64,000 nucleotides of DNA from a bacterium (GTDB lineage Bacteria; Verrucomicrobiota; Verrucomicrobiia; Limisphaerales; UBA11358): the NCBI GenBank assembly GCA_021817945.1, contig JAKAFL010000006.1, positions 1 to 64,000 of the forward strand, read 5' to 3'. Every line of letters begins with the position of its first letter. Position 1 is the stretch's first letter. This document shows positions 44,694 to 54,217 of this stretch, in pieces. A program made the translations under genes and the position numbers. The notes under the pieces were generated by a model, which was not told the origin of the DNA, did not search any database, and saw nothing but the letters and a program-made list of their open reading frames with translations.

Positions 44694-45569
44694 TTACCCG
44701 AGACTGGATTGGAGAAGTAGTCTGCCAATCTCCGTTGGTTTCGATTTCACTGTTCCGTTAGCCAATCGTTCAATGGCTGTGCGCAAATGAACTCGGTTGT
44801 TGCCCGTGATATTCTGACGATCATCCCAGAGCGCCAGAATGCGATAGCCGTCTGCGAACCGGCGGACGGTGAGGCGCAACGGCGAGGTCTTGCGGGCCGG
44901 CGCAGGGTCTTGCGGCCCTTGGTGGACTGCACCGAGAGGGTAGTGCAAATCTGGCAGGGCCTCATGCGAGATTGTCTCGGTGATCACCCTGCGTCCCGTT
45001 TCAGCCTGCGGGAATACACGGTCGAGGATGTCAAACCTCAACGGCGCGTCCTTCAGCAAATCCGCGAGTTGCTTCCGGAATATCTCGACGTCCGTTGGTG
45101 CGTCGCTCCAATGAATGGCTCCGCCGCCACGGGTAGTTCGAAGACCGAGGGAGCCGGCGAGAAGCCAAGATTTCGTTGCGCGGTTGGCCAGTTTAATGTG
45201 AGCGTCCGACAAACCGCCAAGGCGCTCCGCAATGACAAGCGTGAATCGCGTGCCCGCTGGAAAGGCGCACTTCGGCGCATTCGGGGCGTAACGAGGGTCA
45301 TTTCCGGCCGGTTTGTGTGGAAGCGTTGGCGGAAACAGCGCAGGGTTTGGCCGCTGGGGAAGATCGGCCACCCGCACGACCAATTTGCTCGCCGTGGCTC
45401 CTCCGTGGACACCGCCGAAGACCGCCTTCTCGTCTGCGTAACTGCCGCCCAACGCGCGGAACCACCAATGCAGTTGACCGCGAATTGATGCGGGGCGGAT
45501 TTCTGGCAGATCGTCGTAGGCACCGCGGCTGAAGAGCGGCGTAATGAACTCGATTTGGTATCTGTTCAT
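44694..45569 (-). CDS. cmr1: Type III-B RAMP protein Cmr1
   Basis: Cmr1 caps the 3' end of the Cmr complex and helps recognise target RNA. In this 291-residue RAMP protein the N terminus has the signature YQIEFITPLFSRGAYDDLPE followed by IRPASIRGQLHWWFRALGG. The glycine-rich segment SWLLAGSLGLRTTRGGGAIH is a typical RAMP loop. It is somewhat short for the family. Its start overlaps the end of cmr6 by 4 bp. Cmr1 is placed after cmr6 here, at the end of the interference block. Confidence 0.92.
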   Translation of the reverse strand: MNRYQIEFITPLFSRGAYDDLPEIRPASIRGQLHWWFRALGGSYADEKAVFGGVHGGATASKLVVRVADLPQRPNPALFPPTLPHKPAGNDPRYAPNAPKCAFPAGTRFTLVIAERLGGLSDAHIKLANRATKSWLLAGSLGLRTTRGGGAIHWSDAPTDVEIFRKQLADLLKDAPLRFDILDRVFPQAETGRRVITETISHEALPDLHYPLGAVHQGPQDPAPARKTSPLRLTVRRFADGYRILALWDDRQNITGNNRVHLRTAIERLANGTVKSKPTEIGRLLLQSSLG

Positions 45570-46927
45570 GGTAGGGACACTCCGTGGGTTTTGGCGGCAG
45601 CCAGCAGCGCCTCAACCCTGGCTTTGTTTGCTGGCTTGTCGCTTTTCTTCCATCGCTTCCAAGTCTCTTTCCTTTCCGGTGAAAGGAGGGCCAGAAGAAG
45701 GCCCTTTTGCTCATCGTCAGAAAGGGACGCCATTTCTGAAACAGCTTTTGCAAAGGCTTCCTCGTTGAGTTTGGAGAACCGCTCGCGCGCAACCTGGGAT
45801 GGAGACAGAACGGCGATGCGTGCGGCTTCGGCGGCTTCTTTGGCTTTGGCTTCGTCCGCCTTTCTGGCCAGTTGCTCCGTTAGTTCCTTGGCTCGTCGCT
45901 CTTCCTCAACAATCTCATCAAGCACTTGCGGCTGCAGGCTGAACCAGCCGTAGCCGGACGCCGTCTTGGCTCCCAAACCTCGCACGGTGAGCGCGGATTC
46001 AAGCCATCGTCGAGCTGCTTCCAAGGTCTCGGTCTGGGCAAAAGCCCGATTAAACATCAGGCAGAAGGCAAATTGCCCGCCAACTTCCACGGCAGGAAAT
46101 GGATTGGGAAAGGGGCGCTCCTTAGAGAGGTCTTCCGGCAAACCGGTGCGATAATAGTCAGGATAGTGAACGTTGGTTAAGTCCACGACCACCTTTGCTT
46201 CGTTGACCGGATAGGCGGGAAGAAAGCAAACGAGGCCGCGCTTATTCTCCGGCCGGGAGCCCAAAAGATCACGGAATGGCTGCAGGTCTCCGTTGGCAAA
46301 ATCGTTGTCCACCGTGCCAAACACTGCGAGGAAGCGTTCAAACAGGTGCCGCCGGTTTTCACCTATGGATGCCTTAAGTTCCTCCAACGCGGCGTGACGG
46401 CAGACACCTTTGACAGCCGAGCCGGGGATAAATGGCATTCCAAACAGACGATCCAGGCTGATACCGGCGTTCTGGATCAGAGAGTCCGCCAAGTTGATGG
46501 CGAGACGGCCTTCGAGTTGGCCGATGGCGATGGCAGCTCGGCTGCCAAATGCGGAGCGGAACAAACTAATGAAGCGCCGGGTGTGCTTTGCACAGAGCCC
46601 GCTCAGTTCAGACCTTTCCACTCGGGTTGACGATAGAGAATCTGCGATTTCTGCTTCTGTCTTCAGGCGCTGTGCCTTCTCGGGATTCTTTTCCGCCAGA
46701 CGTTTCGCTTGGGATTTCCTGTCTTGGCCTTCGCGCGCAATCAGCGCCGCACCACCCTCACTAATGCGTAGGAGCGTCCAACGATGGGCATCATTTGCCC
46801 TGAGGCCGTCAAGCCCCCATTGCTTATGAAAGGCGAACTTCTCCAAGAGCAAACTGCGATTCTCGACCCGCTCCGCAAATGGGCCGATCACGCTGACCAA
46901 ATCGCCGGCGATGGGAATGCGTGCCAT
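45566..46927 (-). CDS. cmr6: Type III-B RAMP protein Cmr6 with C-terminal extension
   Basis: Cmr6 is a RAMP subunit near the 3' end of the crRNA. The RAMP core shows GMPFIPGSAVKGVCRHAALEEL (residues about 170-192) and the terminal glycine-rich loop TVRGLGAKTASGYGWFSL. The 453-residue product is longer than usual because about 110 residues follow: a charged coiled-coil stretch (VEEERRAKELTEQLARKADE) and a helical end with KETWKRWKKSDKPANKARVE. The start at 46927 follows the cmr5 stop by 2 bp and begins MARIPIAGDLVSVIGP; the frame is open 14 codons further upstream into cmr5. Confidence 0.9.
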   Translation of the reverse strand: MARIPIAGDLVSVIGPFAERVENRSLLLEKFAFHKQWGLDGLRANDAHRWTLLRISEGGAALIAREGQDRKSQAKRLAEKNPEKAQRLKTEAEIADSLSSTRVERSELSGLCAKHTRRFISLFRSAFGSRAAIAIGQLEGRLAINLADSLIQNAGISLDRLFGMPFIPGSAVKGVCRHAALEELKASIGENRRHLFERFLAVFGTVDNDFANGDLQPFRDLLGSRPENKRGLVCFLPAYPVNEAKVVVDLTNVHYPDYYRTGLPEDLSKERPFPNPFPAVEVGGQFAFCLMFNRAFAQTETLEAARRWLESALTVRGLGAKTASGYGWFSLQPQVLDEIVEEERRAKELTEQLARKADEAKAKEAAEAARIAVLSPSQVARERFSKLNEEAFAKAVSEMASLSDDEQKGLLLALLSPERKETWKRWKKSDKPANKARVEALLAAAKTHGVSLP

Positions 46928-46929
46928 GA

Positions 46930-47292
46930 TCAACCTTTCTTGGCGAAGCGCTTGGCAAAAGCCAGCCACGCCATCGCTTCTGCCGTGGCGAGTTTAAGGG
47001 TTTCACTTGTCGTGTCTTTTCGGGTGAGAAATTCCATCAACTTCGTTCGGTCGGTGCATCCTGCGTCCACAATGCCAACATCTTTGTCGGCGAGGTGTTG
47101 AGCGATTGCGTCGAATACCCGTCCCACGGCCTGCTGGTTGTCTGCGAACCCAAAAGCCATCACGGCAAGGAGTCCATGGTTGAGAACCTGGTGAGGCAGG
47201 TTCTTGATGACATCGCCTTGGTTCTGACCTGCCAGTGGCCTGGCAGAGAATGTGAACGCGTTGCGAGCCCTGATTTGTTGGAGGTTTTGCAT
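46930..47292 (-). CDS. cmr5: Type III-B small subunit Cmr5
   Basis: Cmr5 is the small alpha-helical subunit that forms the inner filament of the complex beside Cas10. The 120-residue protein begins MQNLQQIRARNAFTFSARPL and ends ATAEAMAWLAFAKRFAKKG, the typical Cmr5 closing helix (AxAxAWLxFxKRFA). VIKNLPHQVLNHGLLAVMAF is the usual central helix. It lies 15 bp after cmr4. Confidence 0.93.
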   Translation of the reverse strand: MQNLQQIRARNAFTFSARPLAGQNQGDVIKNLPHQVLNHGLLAVMAFGFADNQQAVGRVFDAIAQHLADKDVGIVDAGCTDRTKLMEFLTRKDTTSETLKLATAEAMAWLAFAKRFAKKG

Positions 47293-47307
47293 CGTTGTAT
47301 CCTTTCC

Positions 47308-48129
47308 TCAAGCGAGTTTAACCGTGCAGAAGCCAAGGCCGGCGGTGCCTTTACCTCCAAACTGGATGAGTTGCTCCGACGCCAGCGCGTCGAAAACCGC
47401 GTTTGAATCTCCGTTGACCTTGCGTGTCTCGGTCAACCCGCTGTAGAAGAGTGTTTCGCTGGGGACTGTTTCTTCATTGAACAGGCCACCCCCCTCCGCT
47501 GTACCGGTGTCGTCATCAATCCGAACATGCTGGTTGACCTGGCAGGCGTTCACCGCAAAGTGGGACAGGTCGCCGTCGGAGAGCAGGACGAAACGCCCCT
47601 CCGCGCCGGTTAGAACCGCATCGCCGAGCAAGGACTTAAATTTTTCCTCCCAATCCTTGGGAAATTCTCCGGCCACGCTGAACCGGTATTCTTCAAGGAC
47701 GACCGCACTCTTCCCAGGAACCACGATCTTGGAACAGGCGAGGCAGGTCATGTCCTTGGGGACAGCAGGCACTGAAAGTTTGAAGCCGGCATCTCGGGCA
47801 AAGCGTTGCAATGCGAGCGGCGAGGTTGCCAGGGCGAATGAACCTTTGGCGGAACGCACTGGGAAGAGCAGCAACCTAGCTTCTCCGAAAGAAATTTTTC
47901 CAGCGACAAAGTTCTCGCCATCGCCACCTTTGCCAAAGAGATCATCGAGTTTGTCGGGACCGATTGAACTCAGGTGGTCCCGCAGCACTCCTTTGAGGCT
48001 CGTACCGGGAATTACCGGAAAGCCCGTATGTCGTTCGCGGATGACGGGCTGGTCAATGGCGCCCACGCTGGCGCCAGCGCCGACGTGGAGCGGGGTTCTG
48101 GTGAAGATATAGAGCAGTTTTTGTTTCAT
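47308..48129 (-). CDS. cmr4: Type III-B backbone RNase subunit Cmr4
   Basis: Cmr4 forms the backbone filament and cuts target RNA every six nucleotides. The 273-residue RAMP protein starts MKQKLLYIFTRTPLHVGAGA. It keeps Asp26 (SVGAIDQPVIRERHTGFPVI), the residue known to be needed for target cleavage, and the loop PVIPGTSLKGVLRDHL. The closing RAMP loop is IQFGGKGTAGLGFCTVKL. Target slicing should therefore be intact. Confidence 0.95.
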   Translation of the reverse strand: MKQKLLYIFTRTPLHVGAGASVGAIDQPVIRERHTGFPVIPGTSLKGVLRDHLSSIGPDKLDDLFGKGGDGENFVAGKISFGEARLLLFPVRSAKGSFALATSPLALQRFARDAGFKLSVPAVPKDMTCLACSKIVVPGKSAVVLEEYRFSVAGEFPKDWEEKFKSLLGDAVLTGAEGRFVLLSDGDLSHFAVNACQVNQHVRIDDDTGTAEGGGLFNEETVPSETLFYSGLTETRKVNGDSNAVFDALASEQLIQFGGKGTAGLGFCTVKLA

Positions 48130-48167
48130 GGGTTTAATTTAATCTTTTTGTTTTTGGTTTGCGATTC

Positions 48168-49571
48168 TTAGGACGTCGCCGGACGTACCTCAAAGGGTTT
48201 CCATGTTCCGCAGACGCCCAAACCATAGCCTTTTTCTCCCAGTAGCGTGCTGCGGCGGTTTTTGATTTCCGAACCGGCGGTTGTGCCATGCCAATTAAGG
48301 GCATTGGCAAGGGCAACGGCTTGATCGGCGGAATCAGCCTCGAAATAATAAACCGCCCCGGCGGCCACGGCCAGATGGGTGGATTTGGCGCCGCCTTGGG
48401 GGGATTGCTGCGGGTCGGACAGGTTGGCGGGGTTGGGCAGCGCCCAGCCGGTGACCACCAACGGTTTGGGCACAACGGCCGCCACCAGACGTGCGGCGAT
48501 GACTTGACCGGGCGAACCTCCCTTGCGTTTGGCTTTTTTGACGCCGACACCTGCCGTCAAGAGGACTTCGCCTTTTTCAGGATAAATCCAATTGGGCAGC
48601 CATCCGCCGGGATGGGCATTTTGGGGCGAGCCATCTTTTTTTGTGGCTGAAATTTTTGGCCAGACGGCGGGTGAGAGCAAAACCCATTTCACGGCAAATT
48701 TGCCATTGGGGAGGGCGATGAAATCGGCTGTGTTGGAGAGGCCCTGCGGCAGGGGAAGGGGATTTGTTTCCTTCAATTCCGCCGTGCAAATCCGCTGCTG
48801 TCCACCCACCACAATGTGAGCTGGATGGCCGTTGATGAGTGCCTTGACAAGATCGTTTCCATGCGTGGGGTGGTTAAAATCCTTGTCCTCCGCCTTGGCC
48901 AGCAGGCCCAGTCGAAACCCCTCGCGCAGGCGAAGGTAAAGGGCGGAATAAATCTTGCCCTCAGCGGCTCCTTGACCGGCAGTTTGCGTGTCGGAGTCAA
49001 TGGTGATTCCAATGCTGGCTTCCTTATCGCCAATCATTCCATCGGTCAAAAAATGGTTGGGGGAATTGGAATCGTCCTTCAACGCCGTTTCACTAAGATA
49101 GGCCAGGAAAGCCTCCGCTGAAAACCAGGATGGCAAATCCGCCTCCTTTTCAGGCGGGCAGGAGTTGGCCACTGCATATTGGAGAGGCGAAGGGAGACTG
49201 CTGGCTGACCAGAGGTCCTGCTGGCCCAGCGATGAGGATAAAACTGGAAAAAAGGTCGGGTTGACGGAGCCCTTTGCCTGGGCATCTTTGGGTCTGGGAA
49301 AAAACCACCGCCCCGTGGCGTCCACGGGAAAGGGTCCTGCAGTGAGGAGGGAGCCGAAAATGCGGCTGCGCTCATTGGAATATTTTCCGCTTTTTCCACG
49401 GCGATGGAGGTGAACGCCACTGAAGCCCGCACGGTGCAGGGCGGCGTGGAGGGCGTGGTTGGTGACATCGGGGAGGGGCCAGGCTGCGGAATGGCCGGCC
49501 AGGGAACCGGTCATGGGTCGGCCATCGCGAAAAAACAGGACATCCACTGGATTGAGGAGCAATGCGTTCAT
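48168..49571 (-). CDS. cmr3: Type III-B RAMP protein Cmr3
   Basis: Cmr3 binds the 5' handle of the crRNA and pairs with Cas10. The 467-residue protein starts MNALLLNPVDVLFFRDGRPM, matching the DxxFFRDxRP signature of Cmr3, and continues WPLPDVTNHALHAALHRAGF. The long middle part and WALPNPANLSDPQQSPQGGA region resemble the second RAMP fold. The C terminus (STLLGEKGYGLGVCGTW) has the glycine-rich loop. It follows cas10 by 8 bp. Confidence 0.94.
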   Translation of the reverse strand: MNALLLNPVDVLFFRDGRPMTGSLAGHSAAWPLPDVTNHALHAALHRAGFSGVHLHRRGKSGKYSNERSRIFGSLLTAGPFPVDATGRWFFPRPKDAQAKGSVNPTFFPVLSSSLGQQDLWSASSLPSPLQYAVANSCPPEKEADLPSWFSAEAFLAYLSETALKDDSNSPNHFLTDGMIGDKEASIGITIDSDTQTAGQGAAEGKIYSALYLRLREGFRLGLLAKAEDKDFNHPTHGNDLVKALINGHPAHIVVGGQQRICTAELKETNPLPLPQGLSNTADFIALPNGKFAVKWVLLSPAVWPKISATKKDGSPQNAHPGGWLPNWIYPEKGEVLLTAGVGVKKAKRKGGSPGQVIAARLVAAVVPKPLVVTGWALPNPANLSDPQQSPQGGAKSTHLAVAAGAVYYFEADSADQAVALANALNWHGTTAGSEIKNRRSTLLGEKGYGLGVCGTWKPFEVRPATS

Positions 49572-49579
49572 GGATTGGA

Positions 49580-52372
49580 TTAACTTTGGGAAACGTTAGT
49601 GGAATCAACCTTGTTGCGGCTTGCAAATGCGACTGATTGCATGAGGCCGATAAGGCCAATGAGCCGGTTCTGGGTTGTATGGAGGTTTTTTAGATATTTC
49701 TCCGCATTTTGAGAGATTGTTTCGCCCTCGGAAGCGGTCCAAGATTTTCCCCGCTGCCTGTTCAGCGCCACCCTCAATTCTTGCAGGATGATTTCAATGG
49801 CATTTTGATCAAAATCGGCATGCGGTTTCATCCGCGCGGTGCCAGCCTGCCGTGCGATATATGGCTCTAACAAATCCACGACTCGATGGGGGAATTTTGC
49901 GGAGAGAACATCCTCCTTTAAAGCCGACAAGATTGCGTCGTGAAGGTCCAGACCACCGGAATCCCACCGGCAACCCCATTCCAGAATTTCCCCACTGCGT
50001 TTAAAAAGTGTCACCGCAACGGCACTGCGGCCTAGGCCGCCTTTTTCGTCGGGCCGCTTGGCGCGTTTCTCCGCCGATTGCGCCTTCCGCACCACGTCCT
50101 GCAGTGGAGATTTGAAATGCGCCATGGCGATGCCCACGGAACAGTCCGCAGCGGGTCCTGGAACAAGGAAAGGGATGGGACGGCCTTTCCCGTTATCATC
50201 CTTCCACGATTCTGTTGAAAGGAAGCCTGGAGCTGGGGATTCAAAGAGAATTTCCCCTTTAGGCCCCAGCGCTTTTTGTCCGGTGAAAGCGCATCGCAAG
50301 GATCTGGCGCAGGCGAGCGCATAATCCGCAGGAAGCAGGGCGAGGACATCATCGCCGCCGGCGTAAATGAGGCGGCCATCGAAAGACTCGACGATTATGC
50401 GGGAGCAGCGGAGTGCAAAATTGCTCAGGGCCTCGCTGAATTGCAGGTGGTATGCAGGGGATAGCGCGCGTTTGGCAGAATTGAACCCAATGAATTCCTG
50501 CCTTTCAAAATAAGCCCTTGCCCCATGGCGCTCGACGCCCGAGCCATCGCAATAATCAGCCAACTGGCCGGCGAATTTCGGGTTTTTTTCCCCGCTAATC
50601 CACTTGCCGATTTCATCCCCGTCGAGTGCGAGGACGGCAAAATATTTTTCGGCATCGTTCTGGTCTTCCACATCATCCGCCATTTGATCGTCGTGGAATT
50701 TAGCATCTTTTGCATCTTCTCCTTCAGGATCATGGGCAGCAATGCCGCGAGTGTTGGACATTTTCTGCAATTCAAGGCTCCACTCAGGTTTCAAATAGGC
50801 GAGGTCCCAGAGGCGCTTGACCAGGGTGACCGCCCCCAGCCAGTCGTCTTTTTTGAATCTTGATTTCCATTGTTCCCCGAGATTTTGACAGCGTTCCATC
50901 CATATTTTGCCGCCCGCCACTGCCTCGTCCCGCCCATTCAGGGAGTCCTTGTTGTTGCCCGCGCCAGCACTCCATCCACCTTCAGCCCAGGCATTGAAAT
51001 CTCTTGTCTGGCGGACGGCATCCAACTGCCATGAGTTGAAAGCGAGAATGACGGACCAACCGAGGCCGATGTTATTGAGCTGATTTTTGGGGCCATCTTT
51101 GCCGCCAACATAGTAACGCCCATCGCGATGTTCATTCCGCATGTGTTCTTCTGCCATCCGCTTCACAGCCAAGACGCGATCACGCGCCAAAGCGACAGGC
51201 ATTTGGGGATCAAAACCCTTAACCAAAGCAATGGCCTGATCCAGGGATTCCGGCCAGGGAGTGGCTTGCCATGAGATATTCAGAAAGGAAGCCACCTGGG
51301 CATTGAACCGTTGCTCGCGAACCGTTCGCTGGATGGCGCCTTCATCGGCTGTGAGGTTCTGTTGCGTGCCTGGGAGAACTTGGGAATCGCAAAAACTCCA
51401 GACTTTTTCGGCAATGCGGCCCCATTCCTGTCGGACGGCTTTTTCCACAATTTCAGCCAGTCGAGCAGCCTGGCTGGCGGGCACGACCGCGAGGAAAACG
51501 TTTGGCAGGTTTGGCGTTTGCAATCCTTTTTTGAATTGCGGATCCTCATTCAGTGAATCCCATGCGGATTTGCCACCAATGGTTGCCTTTTTCCAAAGGT
51601 CATCCCGCCAGTGAAGGTCAAAAAGCGGCTGGCCGCAGAGATTGGGGAAGATGACGGCATCGGGTCCAATTTCCACCGAGAGGGCTTTCAAGCCGGCCGC
51701 CATCAGCCAGGACAGGAGGTAGCTGCCGCTCCACAAGTCCCGAATGCTTCTGGCGGTGGCTATGAAATCCTGCACGGGTCCAAGTTGGAACTTCAGGAAT
51801 GCCGGATGAAACTTGCCATCGCAGACACAACCGGCGATTGCTGAGGTGACCTGCATGTGAGTCCAGATGGAATGGTCAGGGATGCGGGTATCCGCAGGAA
51901 GGAAGGAAAGCCTGTAATCTTTTTCGGATGCACGCTTGGACCAAAGACGCCAATGGGCAAAAAACCGGGCGCGCCAGCGCTCAGTGTCATCTTTAAGGGC
52001 AGCAAGAGAGGCTTCATCCTGGACTGGTTGAACGGTTTCCTCGCCCTCCATGGCTTGTTCCACGGATTTAAATTCGGCATGGAATTCGAGTTTCTCACCG
52101 CATAGCGGATGGAGAAAGGCATTGCGAATGCCATCGAACGCACAATGCAGACCGGAGGCTTGCGAACTCGGAAAAGGCAGGCGATCCGCAGCCGCAGCTA
52201 GGTGATCGGCATTTTTAAAATAAGCGCCGATTTCCGCGTCCACGAATCCAGCCTGGCGGAATGCAGCATCGGAGCGCTCGCCGTGAGTGCGGATGTCCAG
52301 GCATTTGCTCGGCGGATCATGAAGAAATGCTGCGAGCTTGGTTTTCCAGAAATTCGTGGATGGCAAATTCAT
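49580..52372 (-). CDS. cmr2: Cas10/Cmr2, signal-synthesising large subunit
   Basis: Cas10 (Cmr2) is the large subunit that, on binding target RNA, makes cyclic oligoadenylates. The 930-residue protein starts MNLPSTNFWKTKLAAFLHDP. The N-terminal HD-type motif is FLHDPPSKCLDIRTHGERS, so the HD site may be present. The two palm domains include VLALDGDEIGKWISGEK (about residue 580) and YAGGDDVLALLPADYALA with an intact GGDD at about 671-674. The zinc-finger and D4 helical parts follow. The start at 52372 is where family homology begins; upstream codons (MECRLSGASGNV) do not resemble Cas10. It is first in the Cmr operon. Confidence 0.96.
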   Translation of the reverse strand: MNLPSTNFWKTKLAAFLHDPPSKCLDIRTHGERSDAAFRQAGFVDAEIGAYFKNADHLAAAADRLPFPSSQASGLHCAFDGIRNAFLHPLCGEKLEFHAEFKSVEQAMEGEETVQPVQDEASLAALKDDTERWRARFFAHWRLWSKRASEKDYRLSFLPADTRIPDHSIWTHMQVTSAIAGCVCDGKFHPAFLKFQLGPVQDFIATARSIRDLWSGSYLLSWLMAAGLKALSVEIGPDAVIFPNLCGQPLFDLHWRDDLWKKATIGGKSAWDSLNEDPQFKKGLQTPNLPNVFLAVVPASQAARLAEIVEKAVRQEWGRIAEKVWSFCDSQVLPGTQQNLTADEGAIQRTVREQRFNAQVASFLNISWQATPWPESLDQAIALVKGFDPQMPVALARDRVLAVKRMAEEHMRNEHRDGRYYVGGKDGPKNQLNNIGLGWSVILAFNSWQLDAVRQTRDFNAWAEGGWSAGAGNNKDSLNGRDEAVAGGKIWMERCQNLGEQWKSRFKKDDWLGAVTLVKRLWDLAYLKPEWSLELQKMSNTRGIAAHDPEGEDAKDAKFHDDQMADDVEDQNDAEKYFAVLALDGDEIGKWISGEKNPKFAGQLADYCDGSGVERHGARAYFERQEFIGFNSAKRALSPAYHLQFSEALSNFALRCSRIIVESFDGRLIYAGGDDVLALLPADYALACARSLRCAFTGQKALGPKGEILFESPAPGFLSTESWKDDNGKGRPIPFLVPGPAADCSVGIAMAHFKSPLQDVVRKAQSAEKRAKRPDEKGGLGRSAVAVTLFKRSGEILEWGCRWDSGGLDLHDAILSALKEDVLSAKFPHRVVDLLEPYIARQAGTARMKPHADFDQNAIEIILQELRVALNRQRGKSWTASEGETISQNAEKYLKNLHTTQNRLIGLIGLMQSVAFASRNKVDSTNVSQS

Positions 52373-52789
52373 AAATGTGTTTTCAGCTTTTTCCGCATCT
52401 TTTTCACATCCGAACCCTAACCCTTTCGCCAATAGGCCGCCATCACGCAGACGTCTGCGGACGTTCCCTGAAGCCCCGGACAGGCGACACTCCAAATTTT
52501 GAATGCGGGAGTTTTACTGGCTGCAGGACCGGTTTCCAAGTTAAAAAATGATCATTTCCCGGAAATTTTAATCCAGGGGGTATGACATTTACGGTCCCTT
52601 CCCCAATTATTTTTTTGACGAAAAAACATCCGCTGTTTTAGCTGGCGAGCGGGCTTCCAAGCCTTCTTCAAACGGCCAGGCGGCAACCTTTGGACCGTGC
52701 CGGCCCTGCCTGCAACCCTTGGGAATATTTTTGAAAGCGTTCGACTTGGGGGCGGGGTTTTGAGAGGCTTGGTTTCATCATTTATTGAC
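52373..52789. other. Divergent promoter region between cas10 and isomerase gene
   Basis: This 417-bp interval must contain the promoter of the Cas operon (minus) and that of the isomerase gene (plus). A TTGACG at 52615-52620 with TTAGCT 17 bp on is a weak plus-strand candidate. A palindrome GCAGACGTCTGC and an overlapping 14-bp inverted repeat (52451-52464) lie 80-95 bp before cas10. The same 14-bp sequence recurs at 41727-41740. No gene is seen. Confidence 0.45.
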
Positions 52790-54217
52790 ATGGCAACAAA
52801 ATTTTGCGCGGGTTTGTTTGGCATTGGCTTGGACACTTATTGGCCGCAGTTTTCGGGCTTGAAGCAACGGTTAGTCCGCGCCCTGGCCCAGGTGGAACAG
52901 CGGCTGAAACGTCCGGGTGTGGAGATCGTGAACCTGGGCCTGGTGGATTCCGTGGATAAAGCGTTTGCCGCAGGCCATCAGTTCAGGGCCTCAGACGTGG
53001 ATATTCTTTTTCTGCATGTCACAACCTATGCGCTGTCATCCACCGTCCTGCCGGTGGTGCAGCGGGCCAAATGCCCGGTGATCATCCTGAATCTTTCGCC
53101 GGGGCCAGCCATGGATTACGCGGCTTTCAACGGGATGCGGGATCGGCAGGCGCAAACAGGTGAATGGCTGGCGTGGTGCGCGGCCTGTCCTGTGCCGGAA
53201 ATTGCCAATGTCTTCAAGCGGGCGGGGATTCCGTTTCATCAAGTGACGGGCATGATTGATGATGATCCCGCATGCTGGGATGAGGCGGGGTCCTGGCTGG
53301 AAGCGGCGCGCGTGGCCAATGTGATGTTTCACAACCGGCTGGGGCTGATGGGTCATTATTACGGAGGCATGCTGGATATATATTCGGACACAACACTCCA
53401 ATGTGCCACTTTTGGCGGTCACATGGAAATCCTGGAGGTGGATGAACTGGCGGCCCTGCGCAGGGAGGTGACTGCGGCACAAATTGCAAAGCGGCTGGGG
53501 CGCTTTAGAGTGGCGTTTGCCATCCAGCCGGACTGTCCGCAGCAGGCGCTTGCCAGCGCCGCCAGGACTTCCGTGGCTCTGGATCGCCTGGTGCGGCTGC
53601 ATGGGCTGGGTTCGATGGCTTATTATTATAAAGGCACGGGCGTGCCGGAAAATGAGGAGGCCATCAGCTCGATCATCCTGGGCAATTCGCTGCTGACAGC
53701 GCGGGGTGTTCCGGTGGCGGGGGAGTATGAGATCAAGAATGTTCAGGCCATGAAAATCTTGGACACGCTGGGTGCCGGGGGGTCGTTCACGGAATATTAT
53801 GCAATGGACTTCAAGGATGACGTGGTGCTGATGGGTCATGACGGGCCTGGCCACCTCCGAATTGCCCAGGGCAAAACGAAAGTACGCCCGCTGAAGGTTT
53901 ACCACGGCAAGGTAGGCCGGGGTTTATCCGTGGAAATGTCGGTGAAGCACGGGCCGGTGACGCTGTTATCAGTGGTTGAGACCGGCGAGGGCAGGCTGCG
54001 GTTTCTGACGGCGCAGGGTCAATCGGTTCCCGGCCCGATCCTGGAAATAGGCAACACGAACAGCCGCTATCGTTTTGCCTCGGGGGCGCGGAAGTTTGTG
54101 AATGACTGGAATGCCCAAGGGCCTGCGCACCATTGTGCCGTGGGCGTGGGTCACGTGGCGGATGTCATCGAAAAAATAGGTAAGCTACTGGGGGTGGAAA
54201 CGGTACGGGTCGGCTGA
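52790..54217 (+). CDS. L-arabinose isomerase-like protein
   Basis: A 475-residue protein of the L-fucose/L-arabinose isomerase superfamily. These enzymes interconvert aldoses and ketoses with a metal held by Glu and His residues. Visible segments are FGIGLDTYWPQFSGLKQRLV at the start, LGLMGHYYGGMLDIYSDTTL, and near residue 345 LGAGGSFTEYYAMDFKDDVV followed by LMGHDGPGHL. These correspond to the metal-site region of AraA. The ATG at 52790 is preferred to an upstream one. No kinase or epimerase of arabinose use is adjacent, so the actual sugar is unknown. Confidence 0.82.
   Translation: MATKFCAGLFGIGLDTYWPQFSGLKQRLVRALAQVEQRLKRPGVEIVNLGLVDSVDKAFAAGHQFRASDVDILFLHVTTYALSSTVLPVVQRAKCPVIILNLSPGPAMDYAAFNGMRDRQAQTGEWLAWCAACPVPEIANVFKRAGIPFHQVTGMIDDDPACWDEAGSWLEAARVANVMFHNRLGLMGHYYGGMLDIYSDTTLQCATFGGHMEILEVDELAALRREVTAAQIAKRLGRFRVAFAIQPDCPQQALASAARTSVALDRLVRLHGLGSMAYYYKGTGVPENEEAISSIILGNSLLTARGVPVAGEYEIKNVQAMKILDTLGAGGSFTEYYAMDFKDDVVLMGHDGPGHLRIAQGKTKVRPLKVYHGKVGRGLSVEMSVKHGPVTLLSVVETGEGRLRFLTAQGQSVPGPILEIGNTNSRYRFASGARKFVNDWNAQGPAHHCAVGVGHVADVIEKIGKLLGVETVRVG

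Noticed and set aside
40167-52372. Type I or type III-A assignment
   Set aside because: There are no cas3, cas8 or csm-type genes. The set Cmr1-Cmr6 with Cas10 defines III-B.
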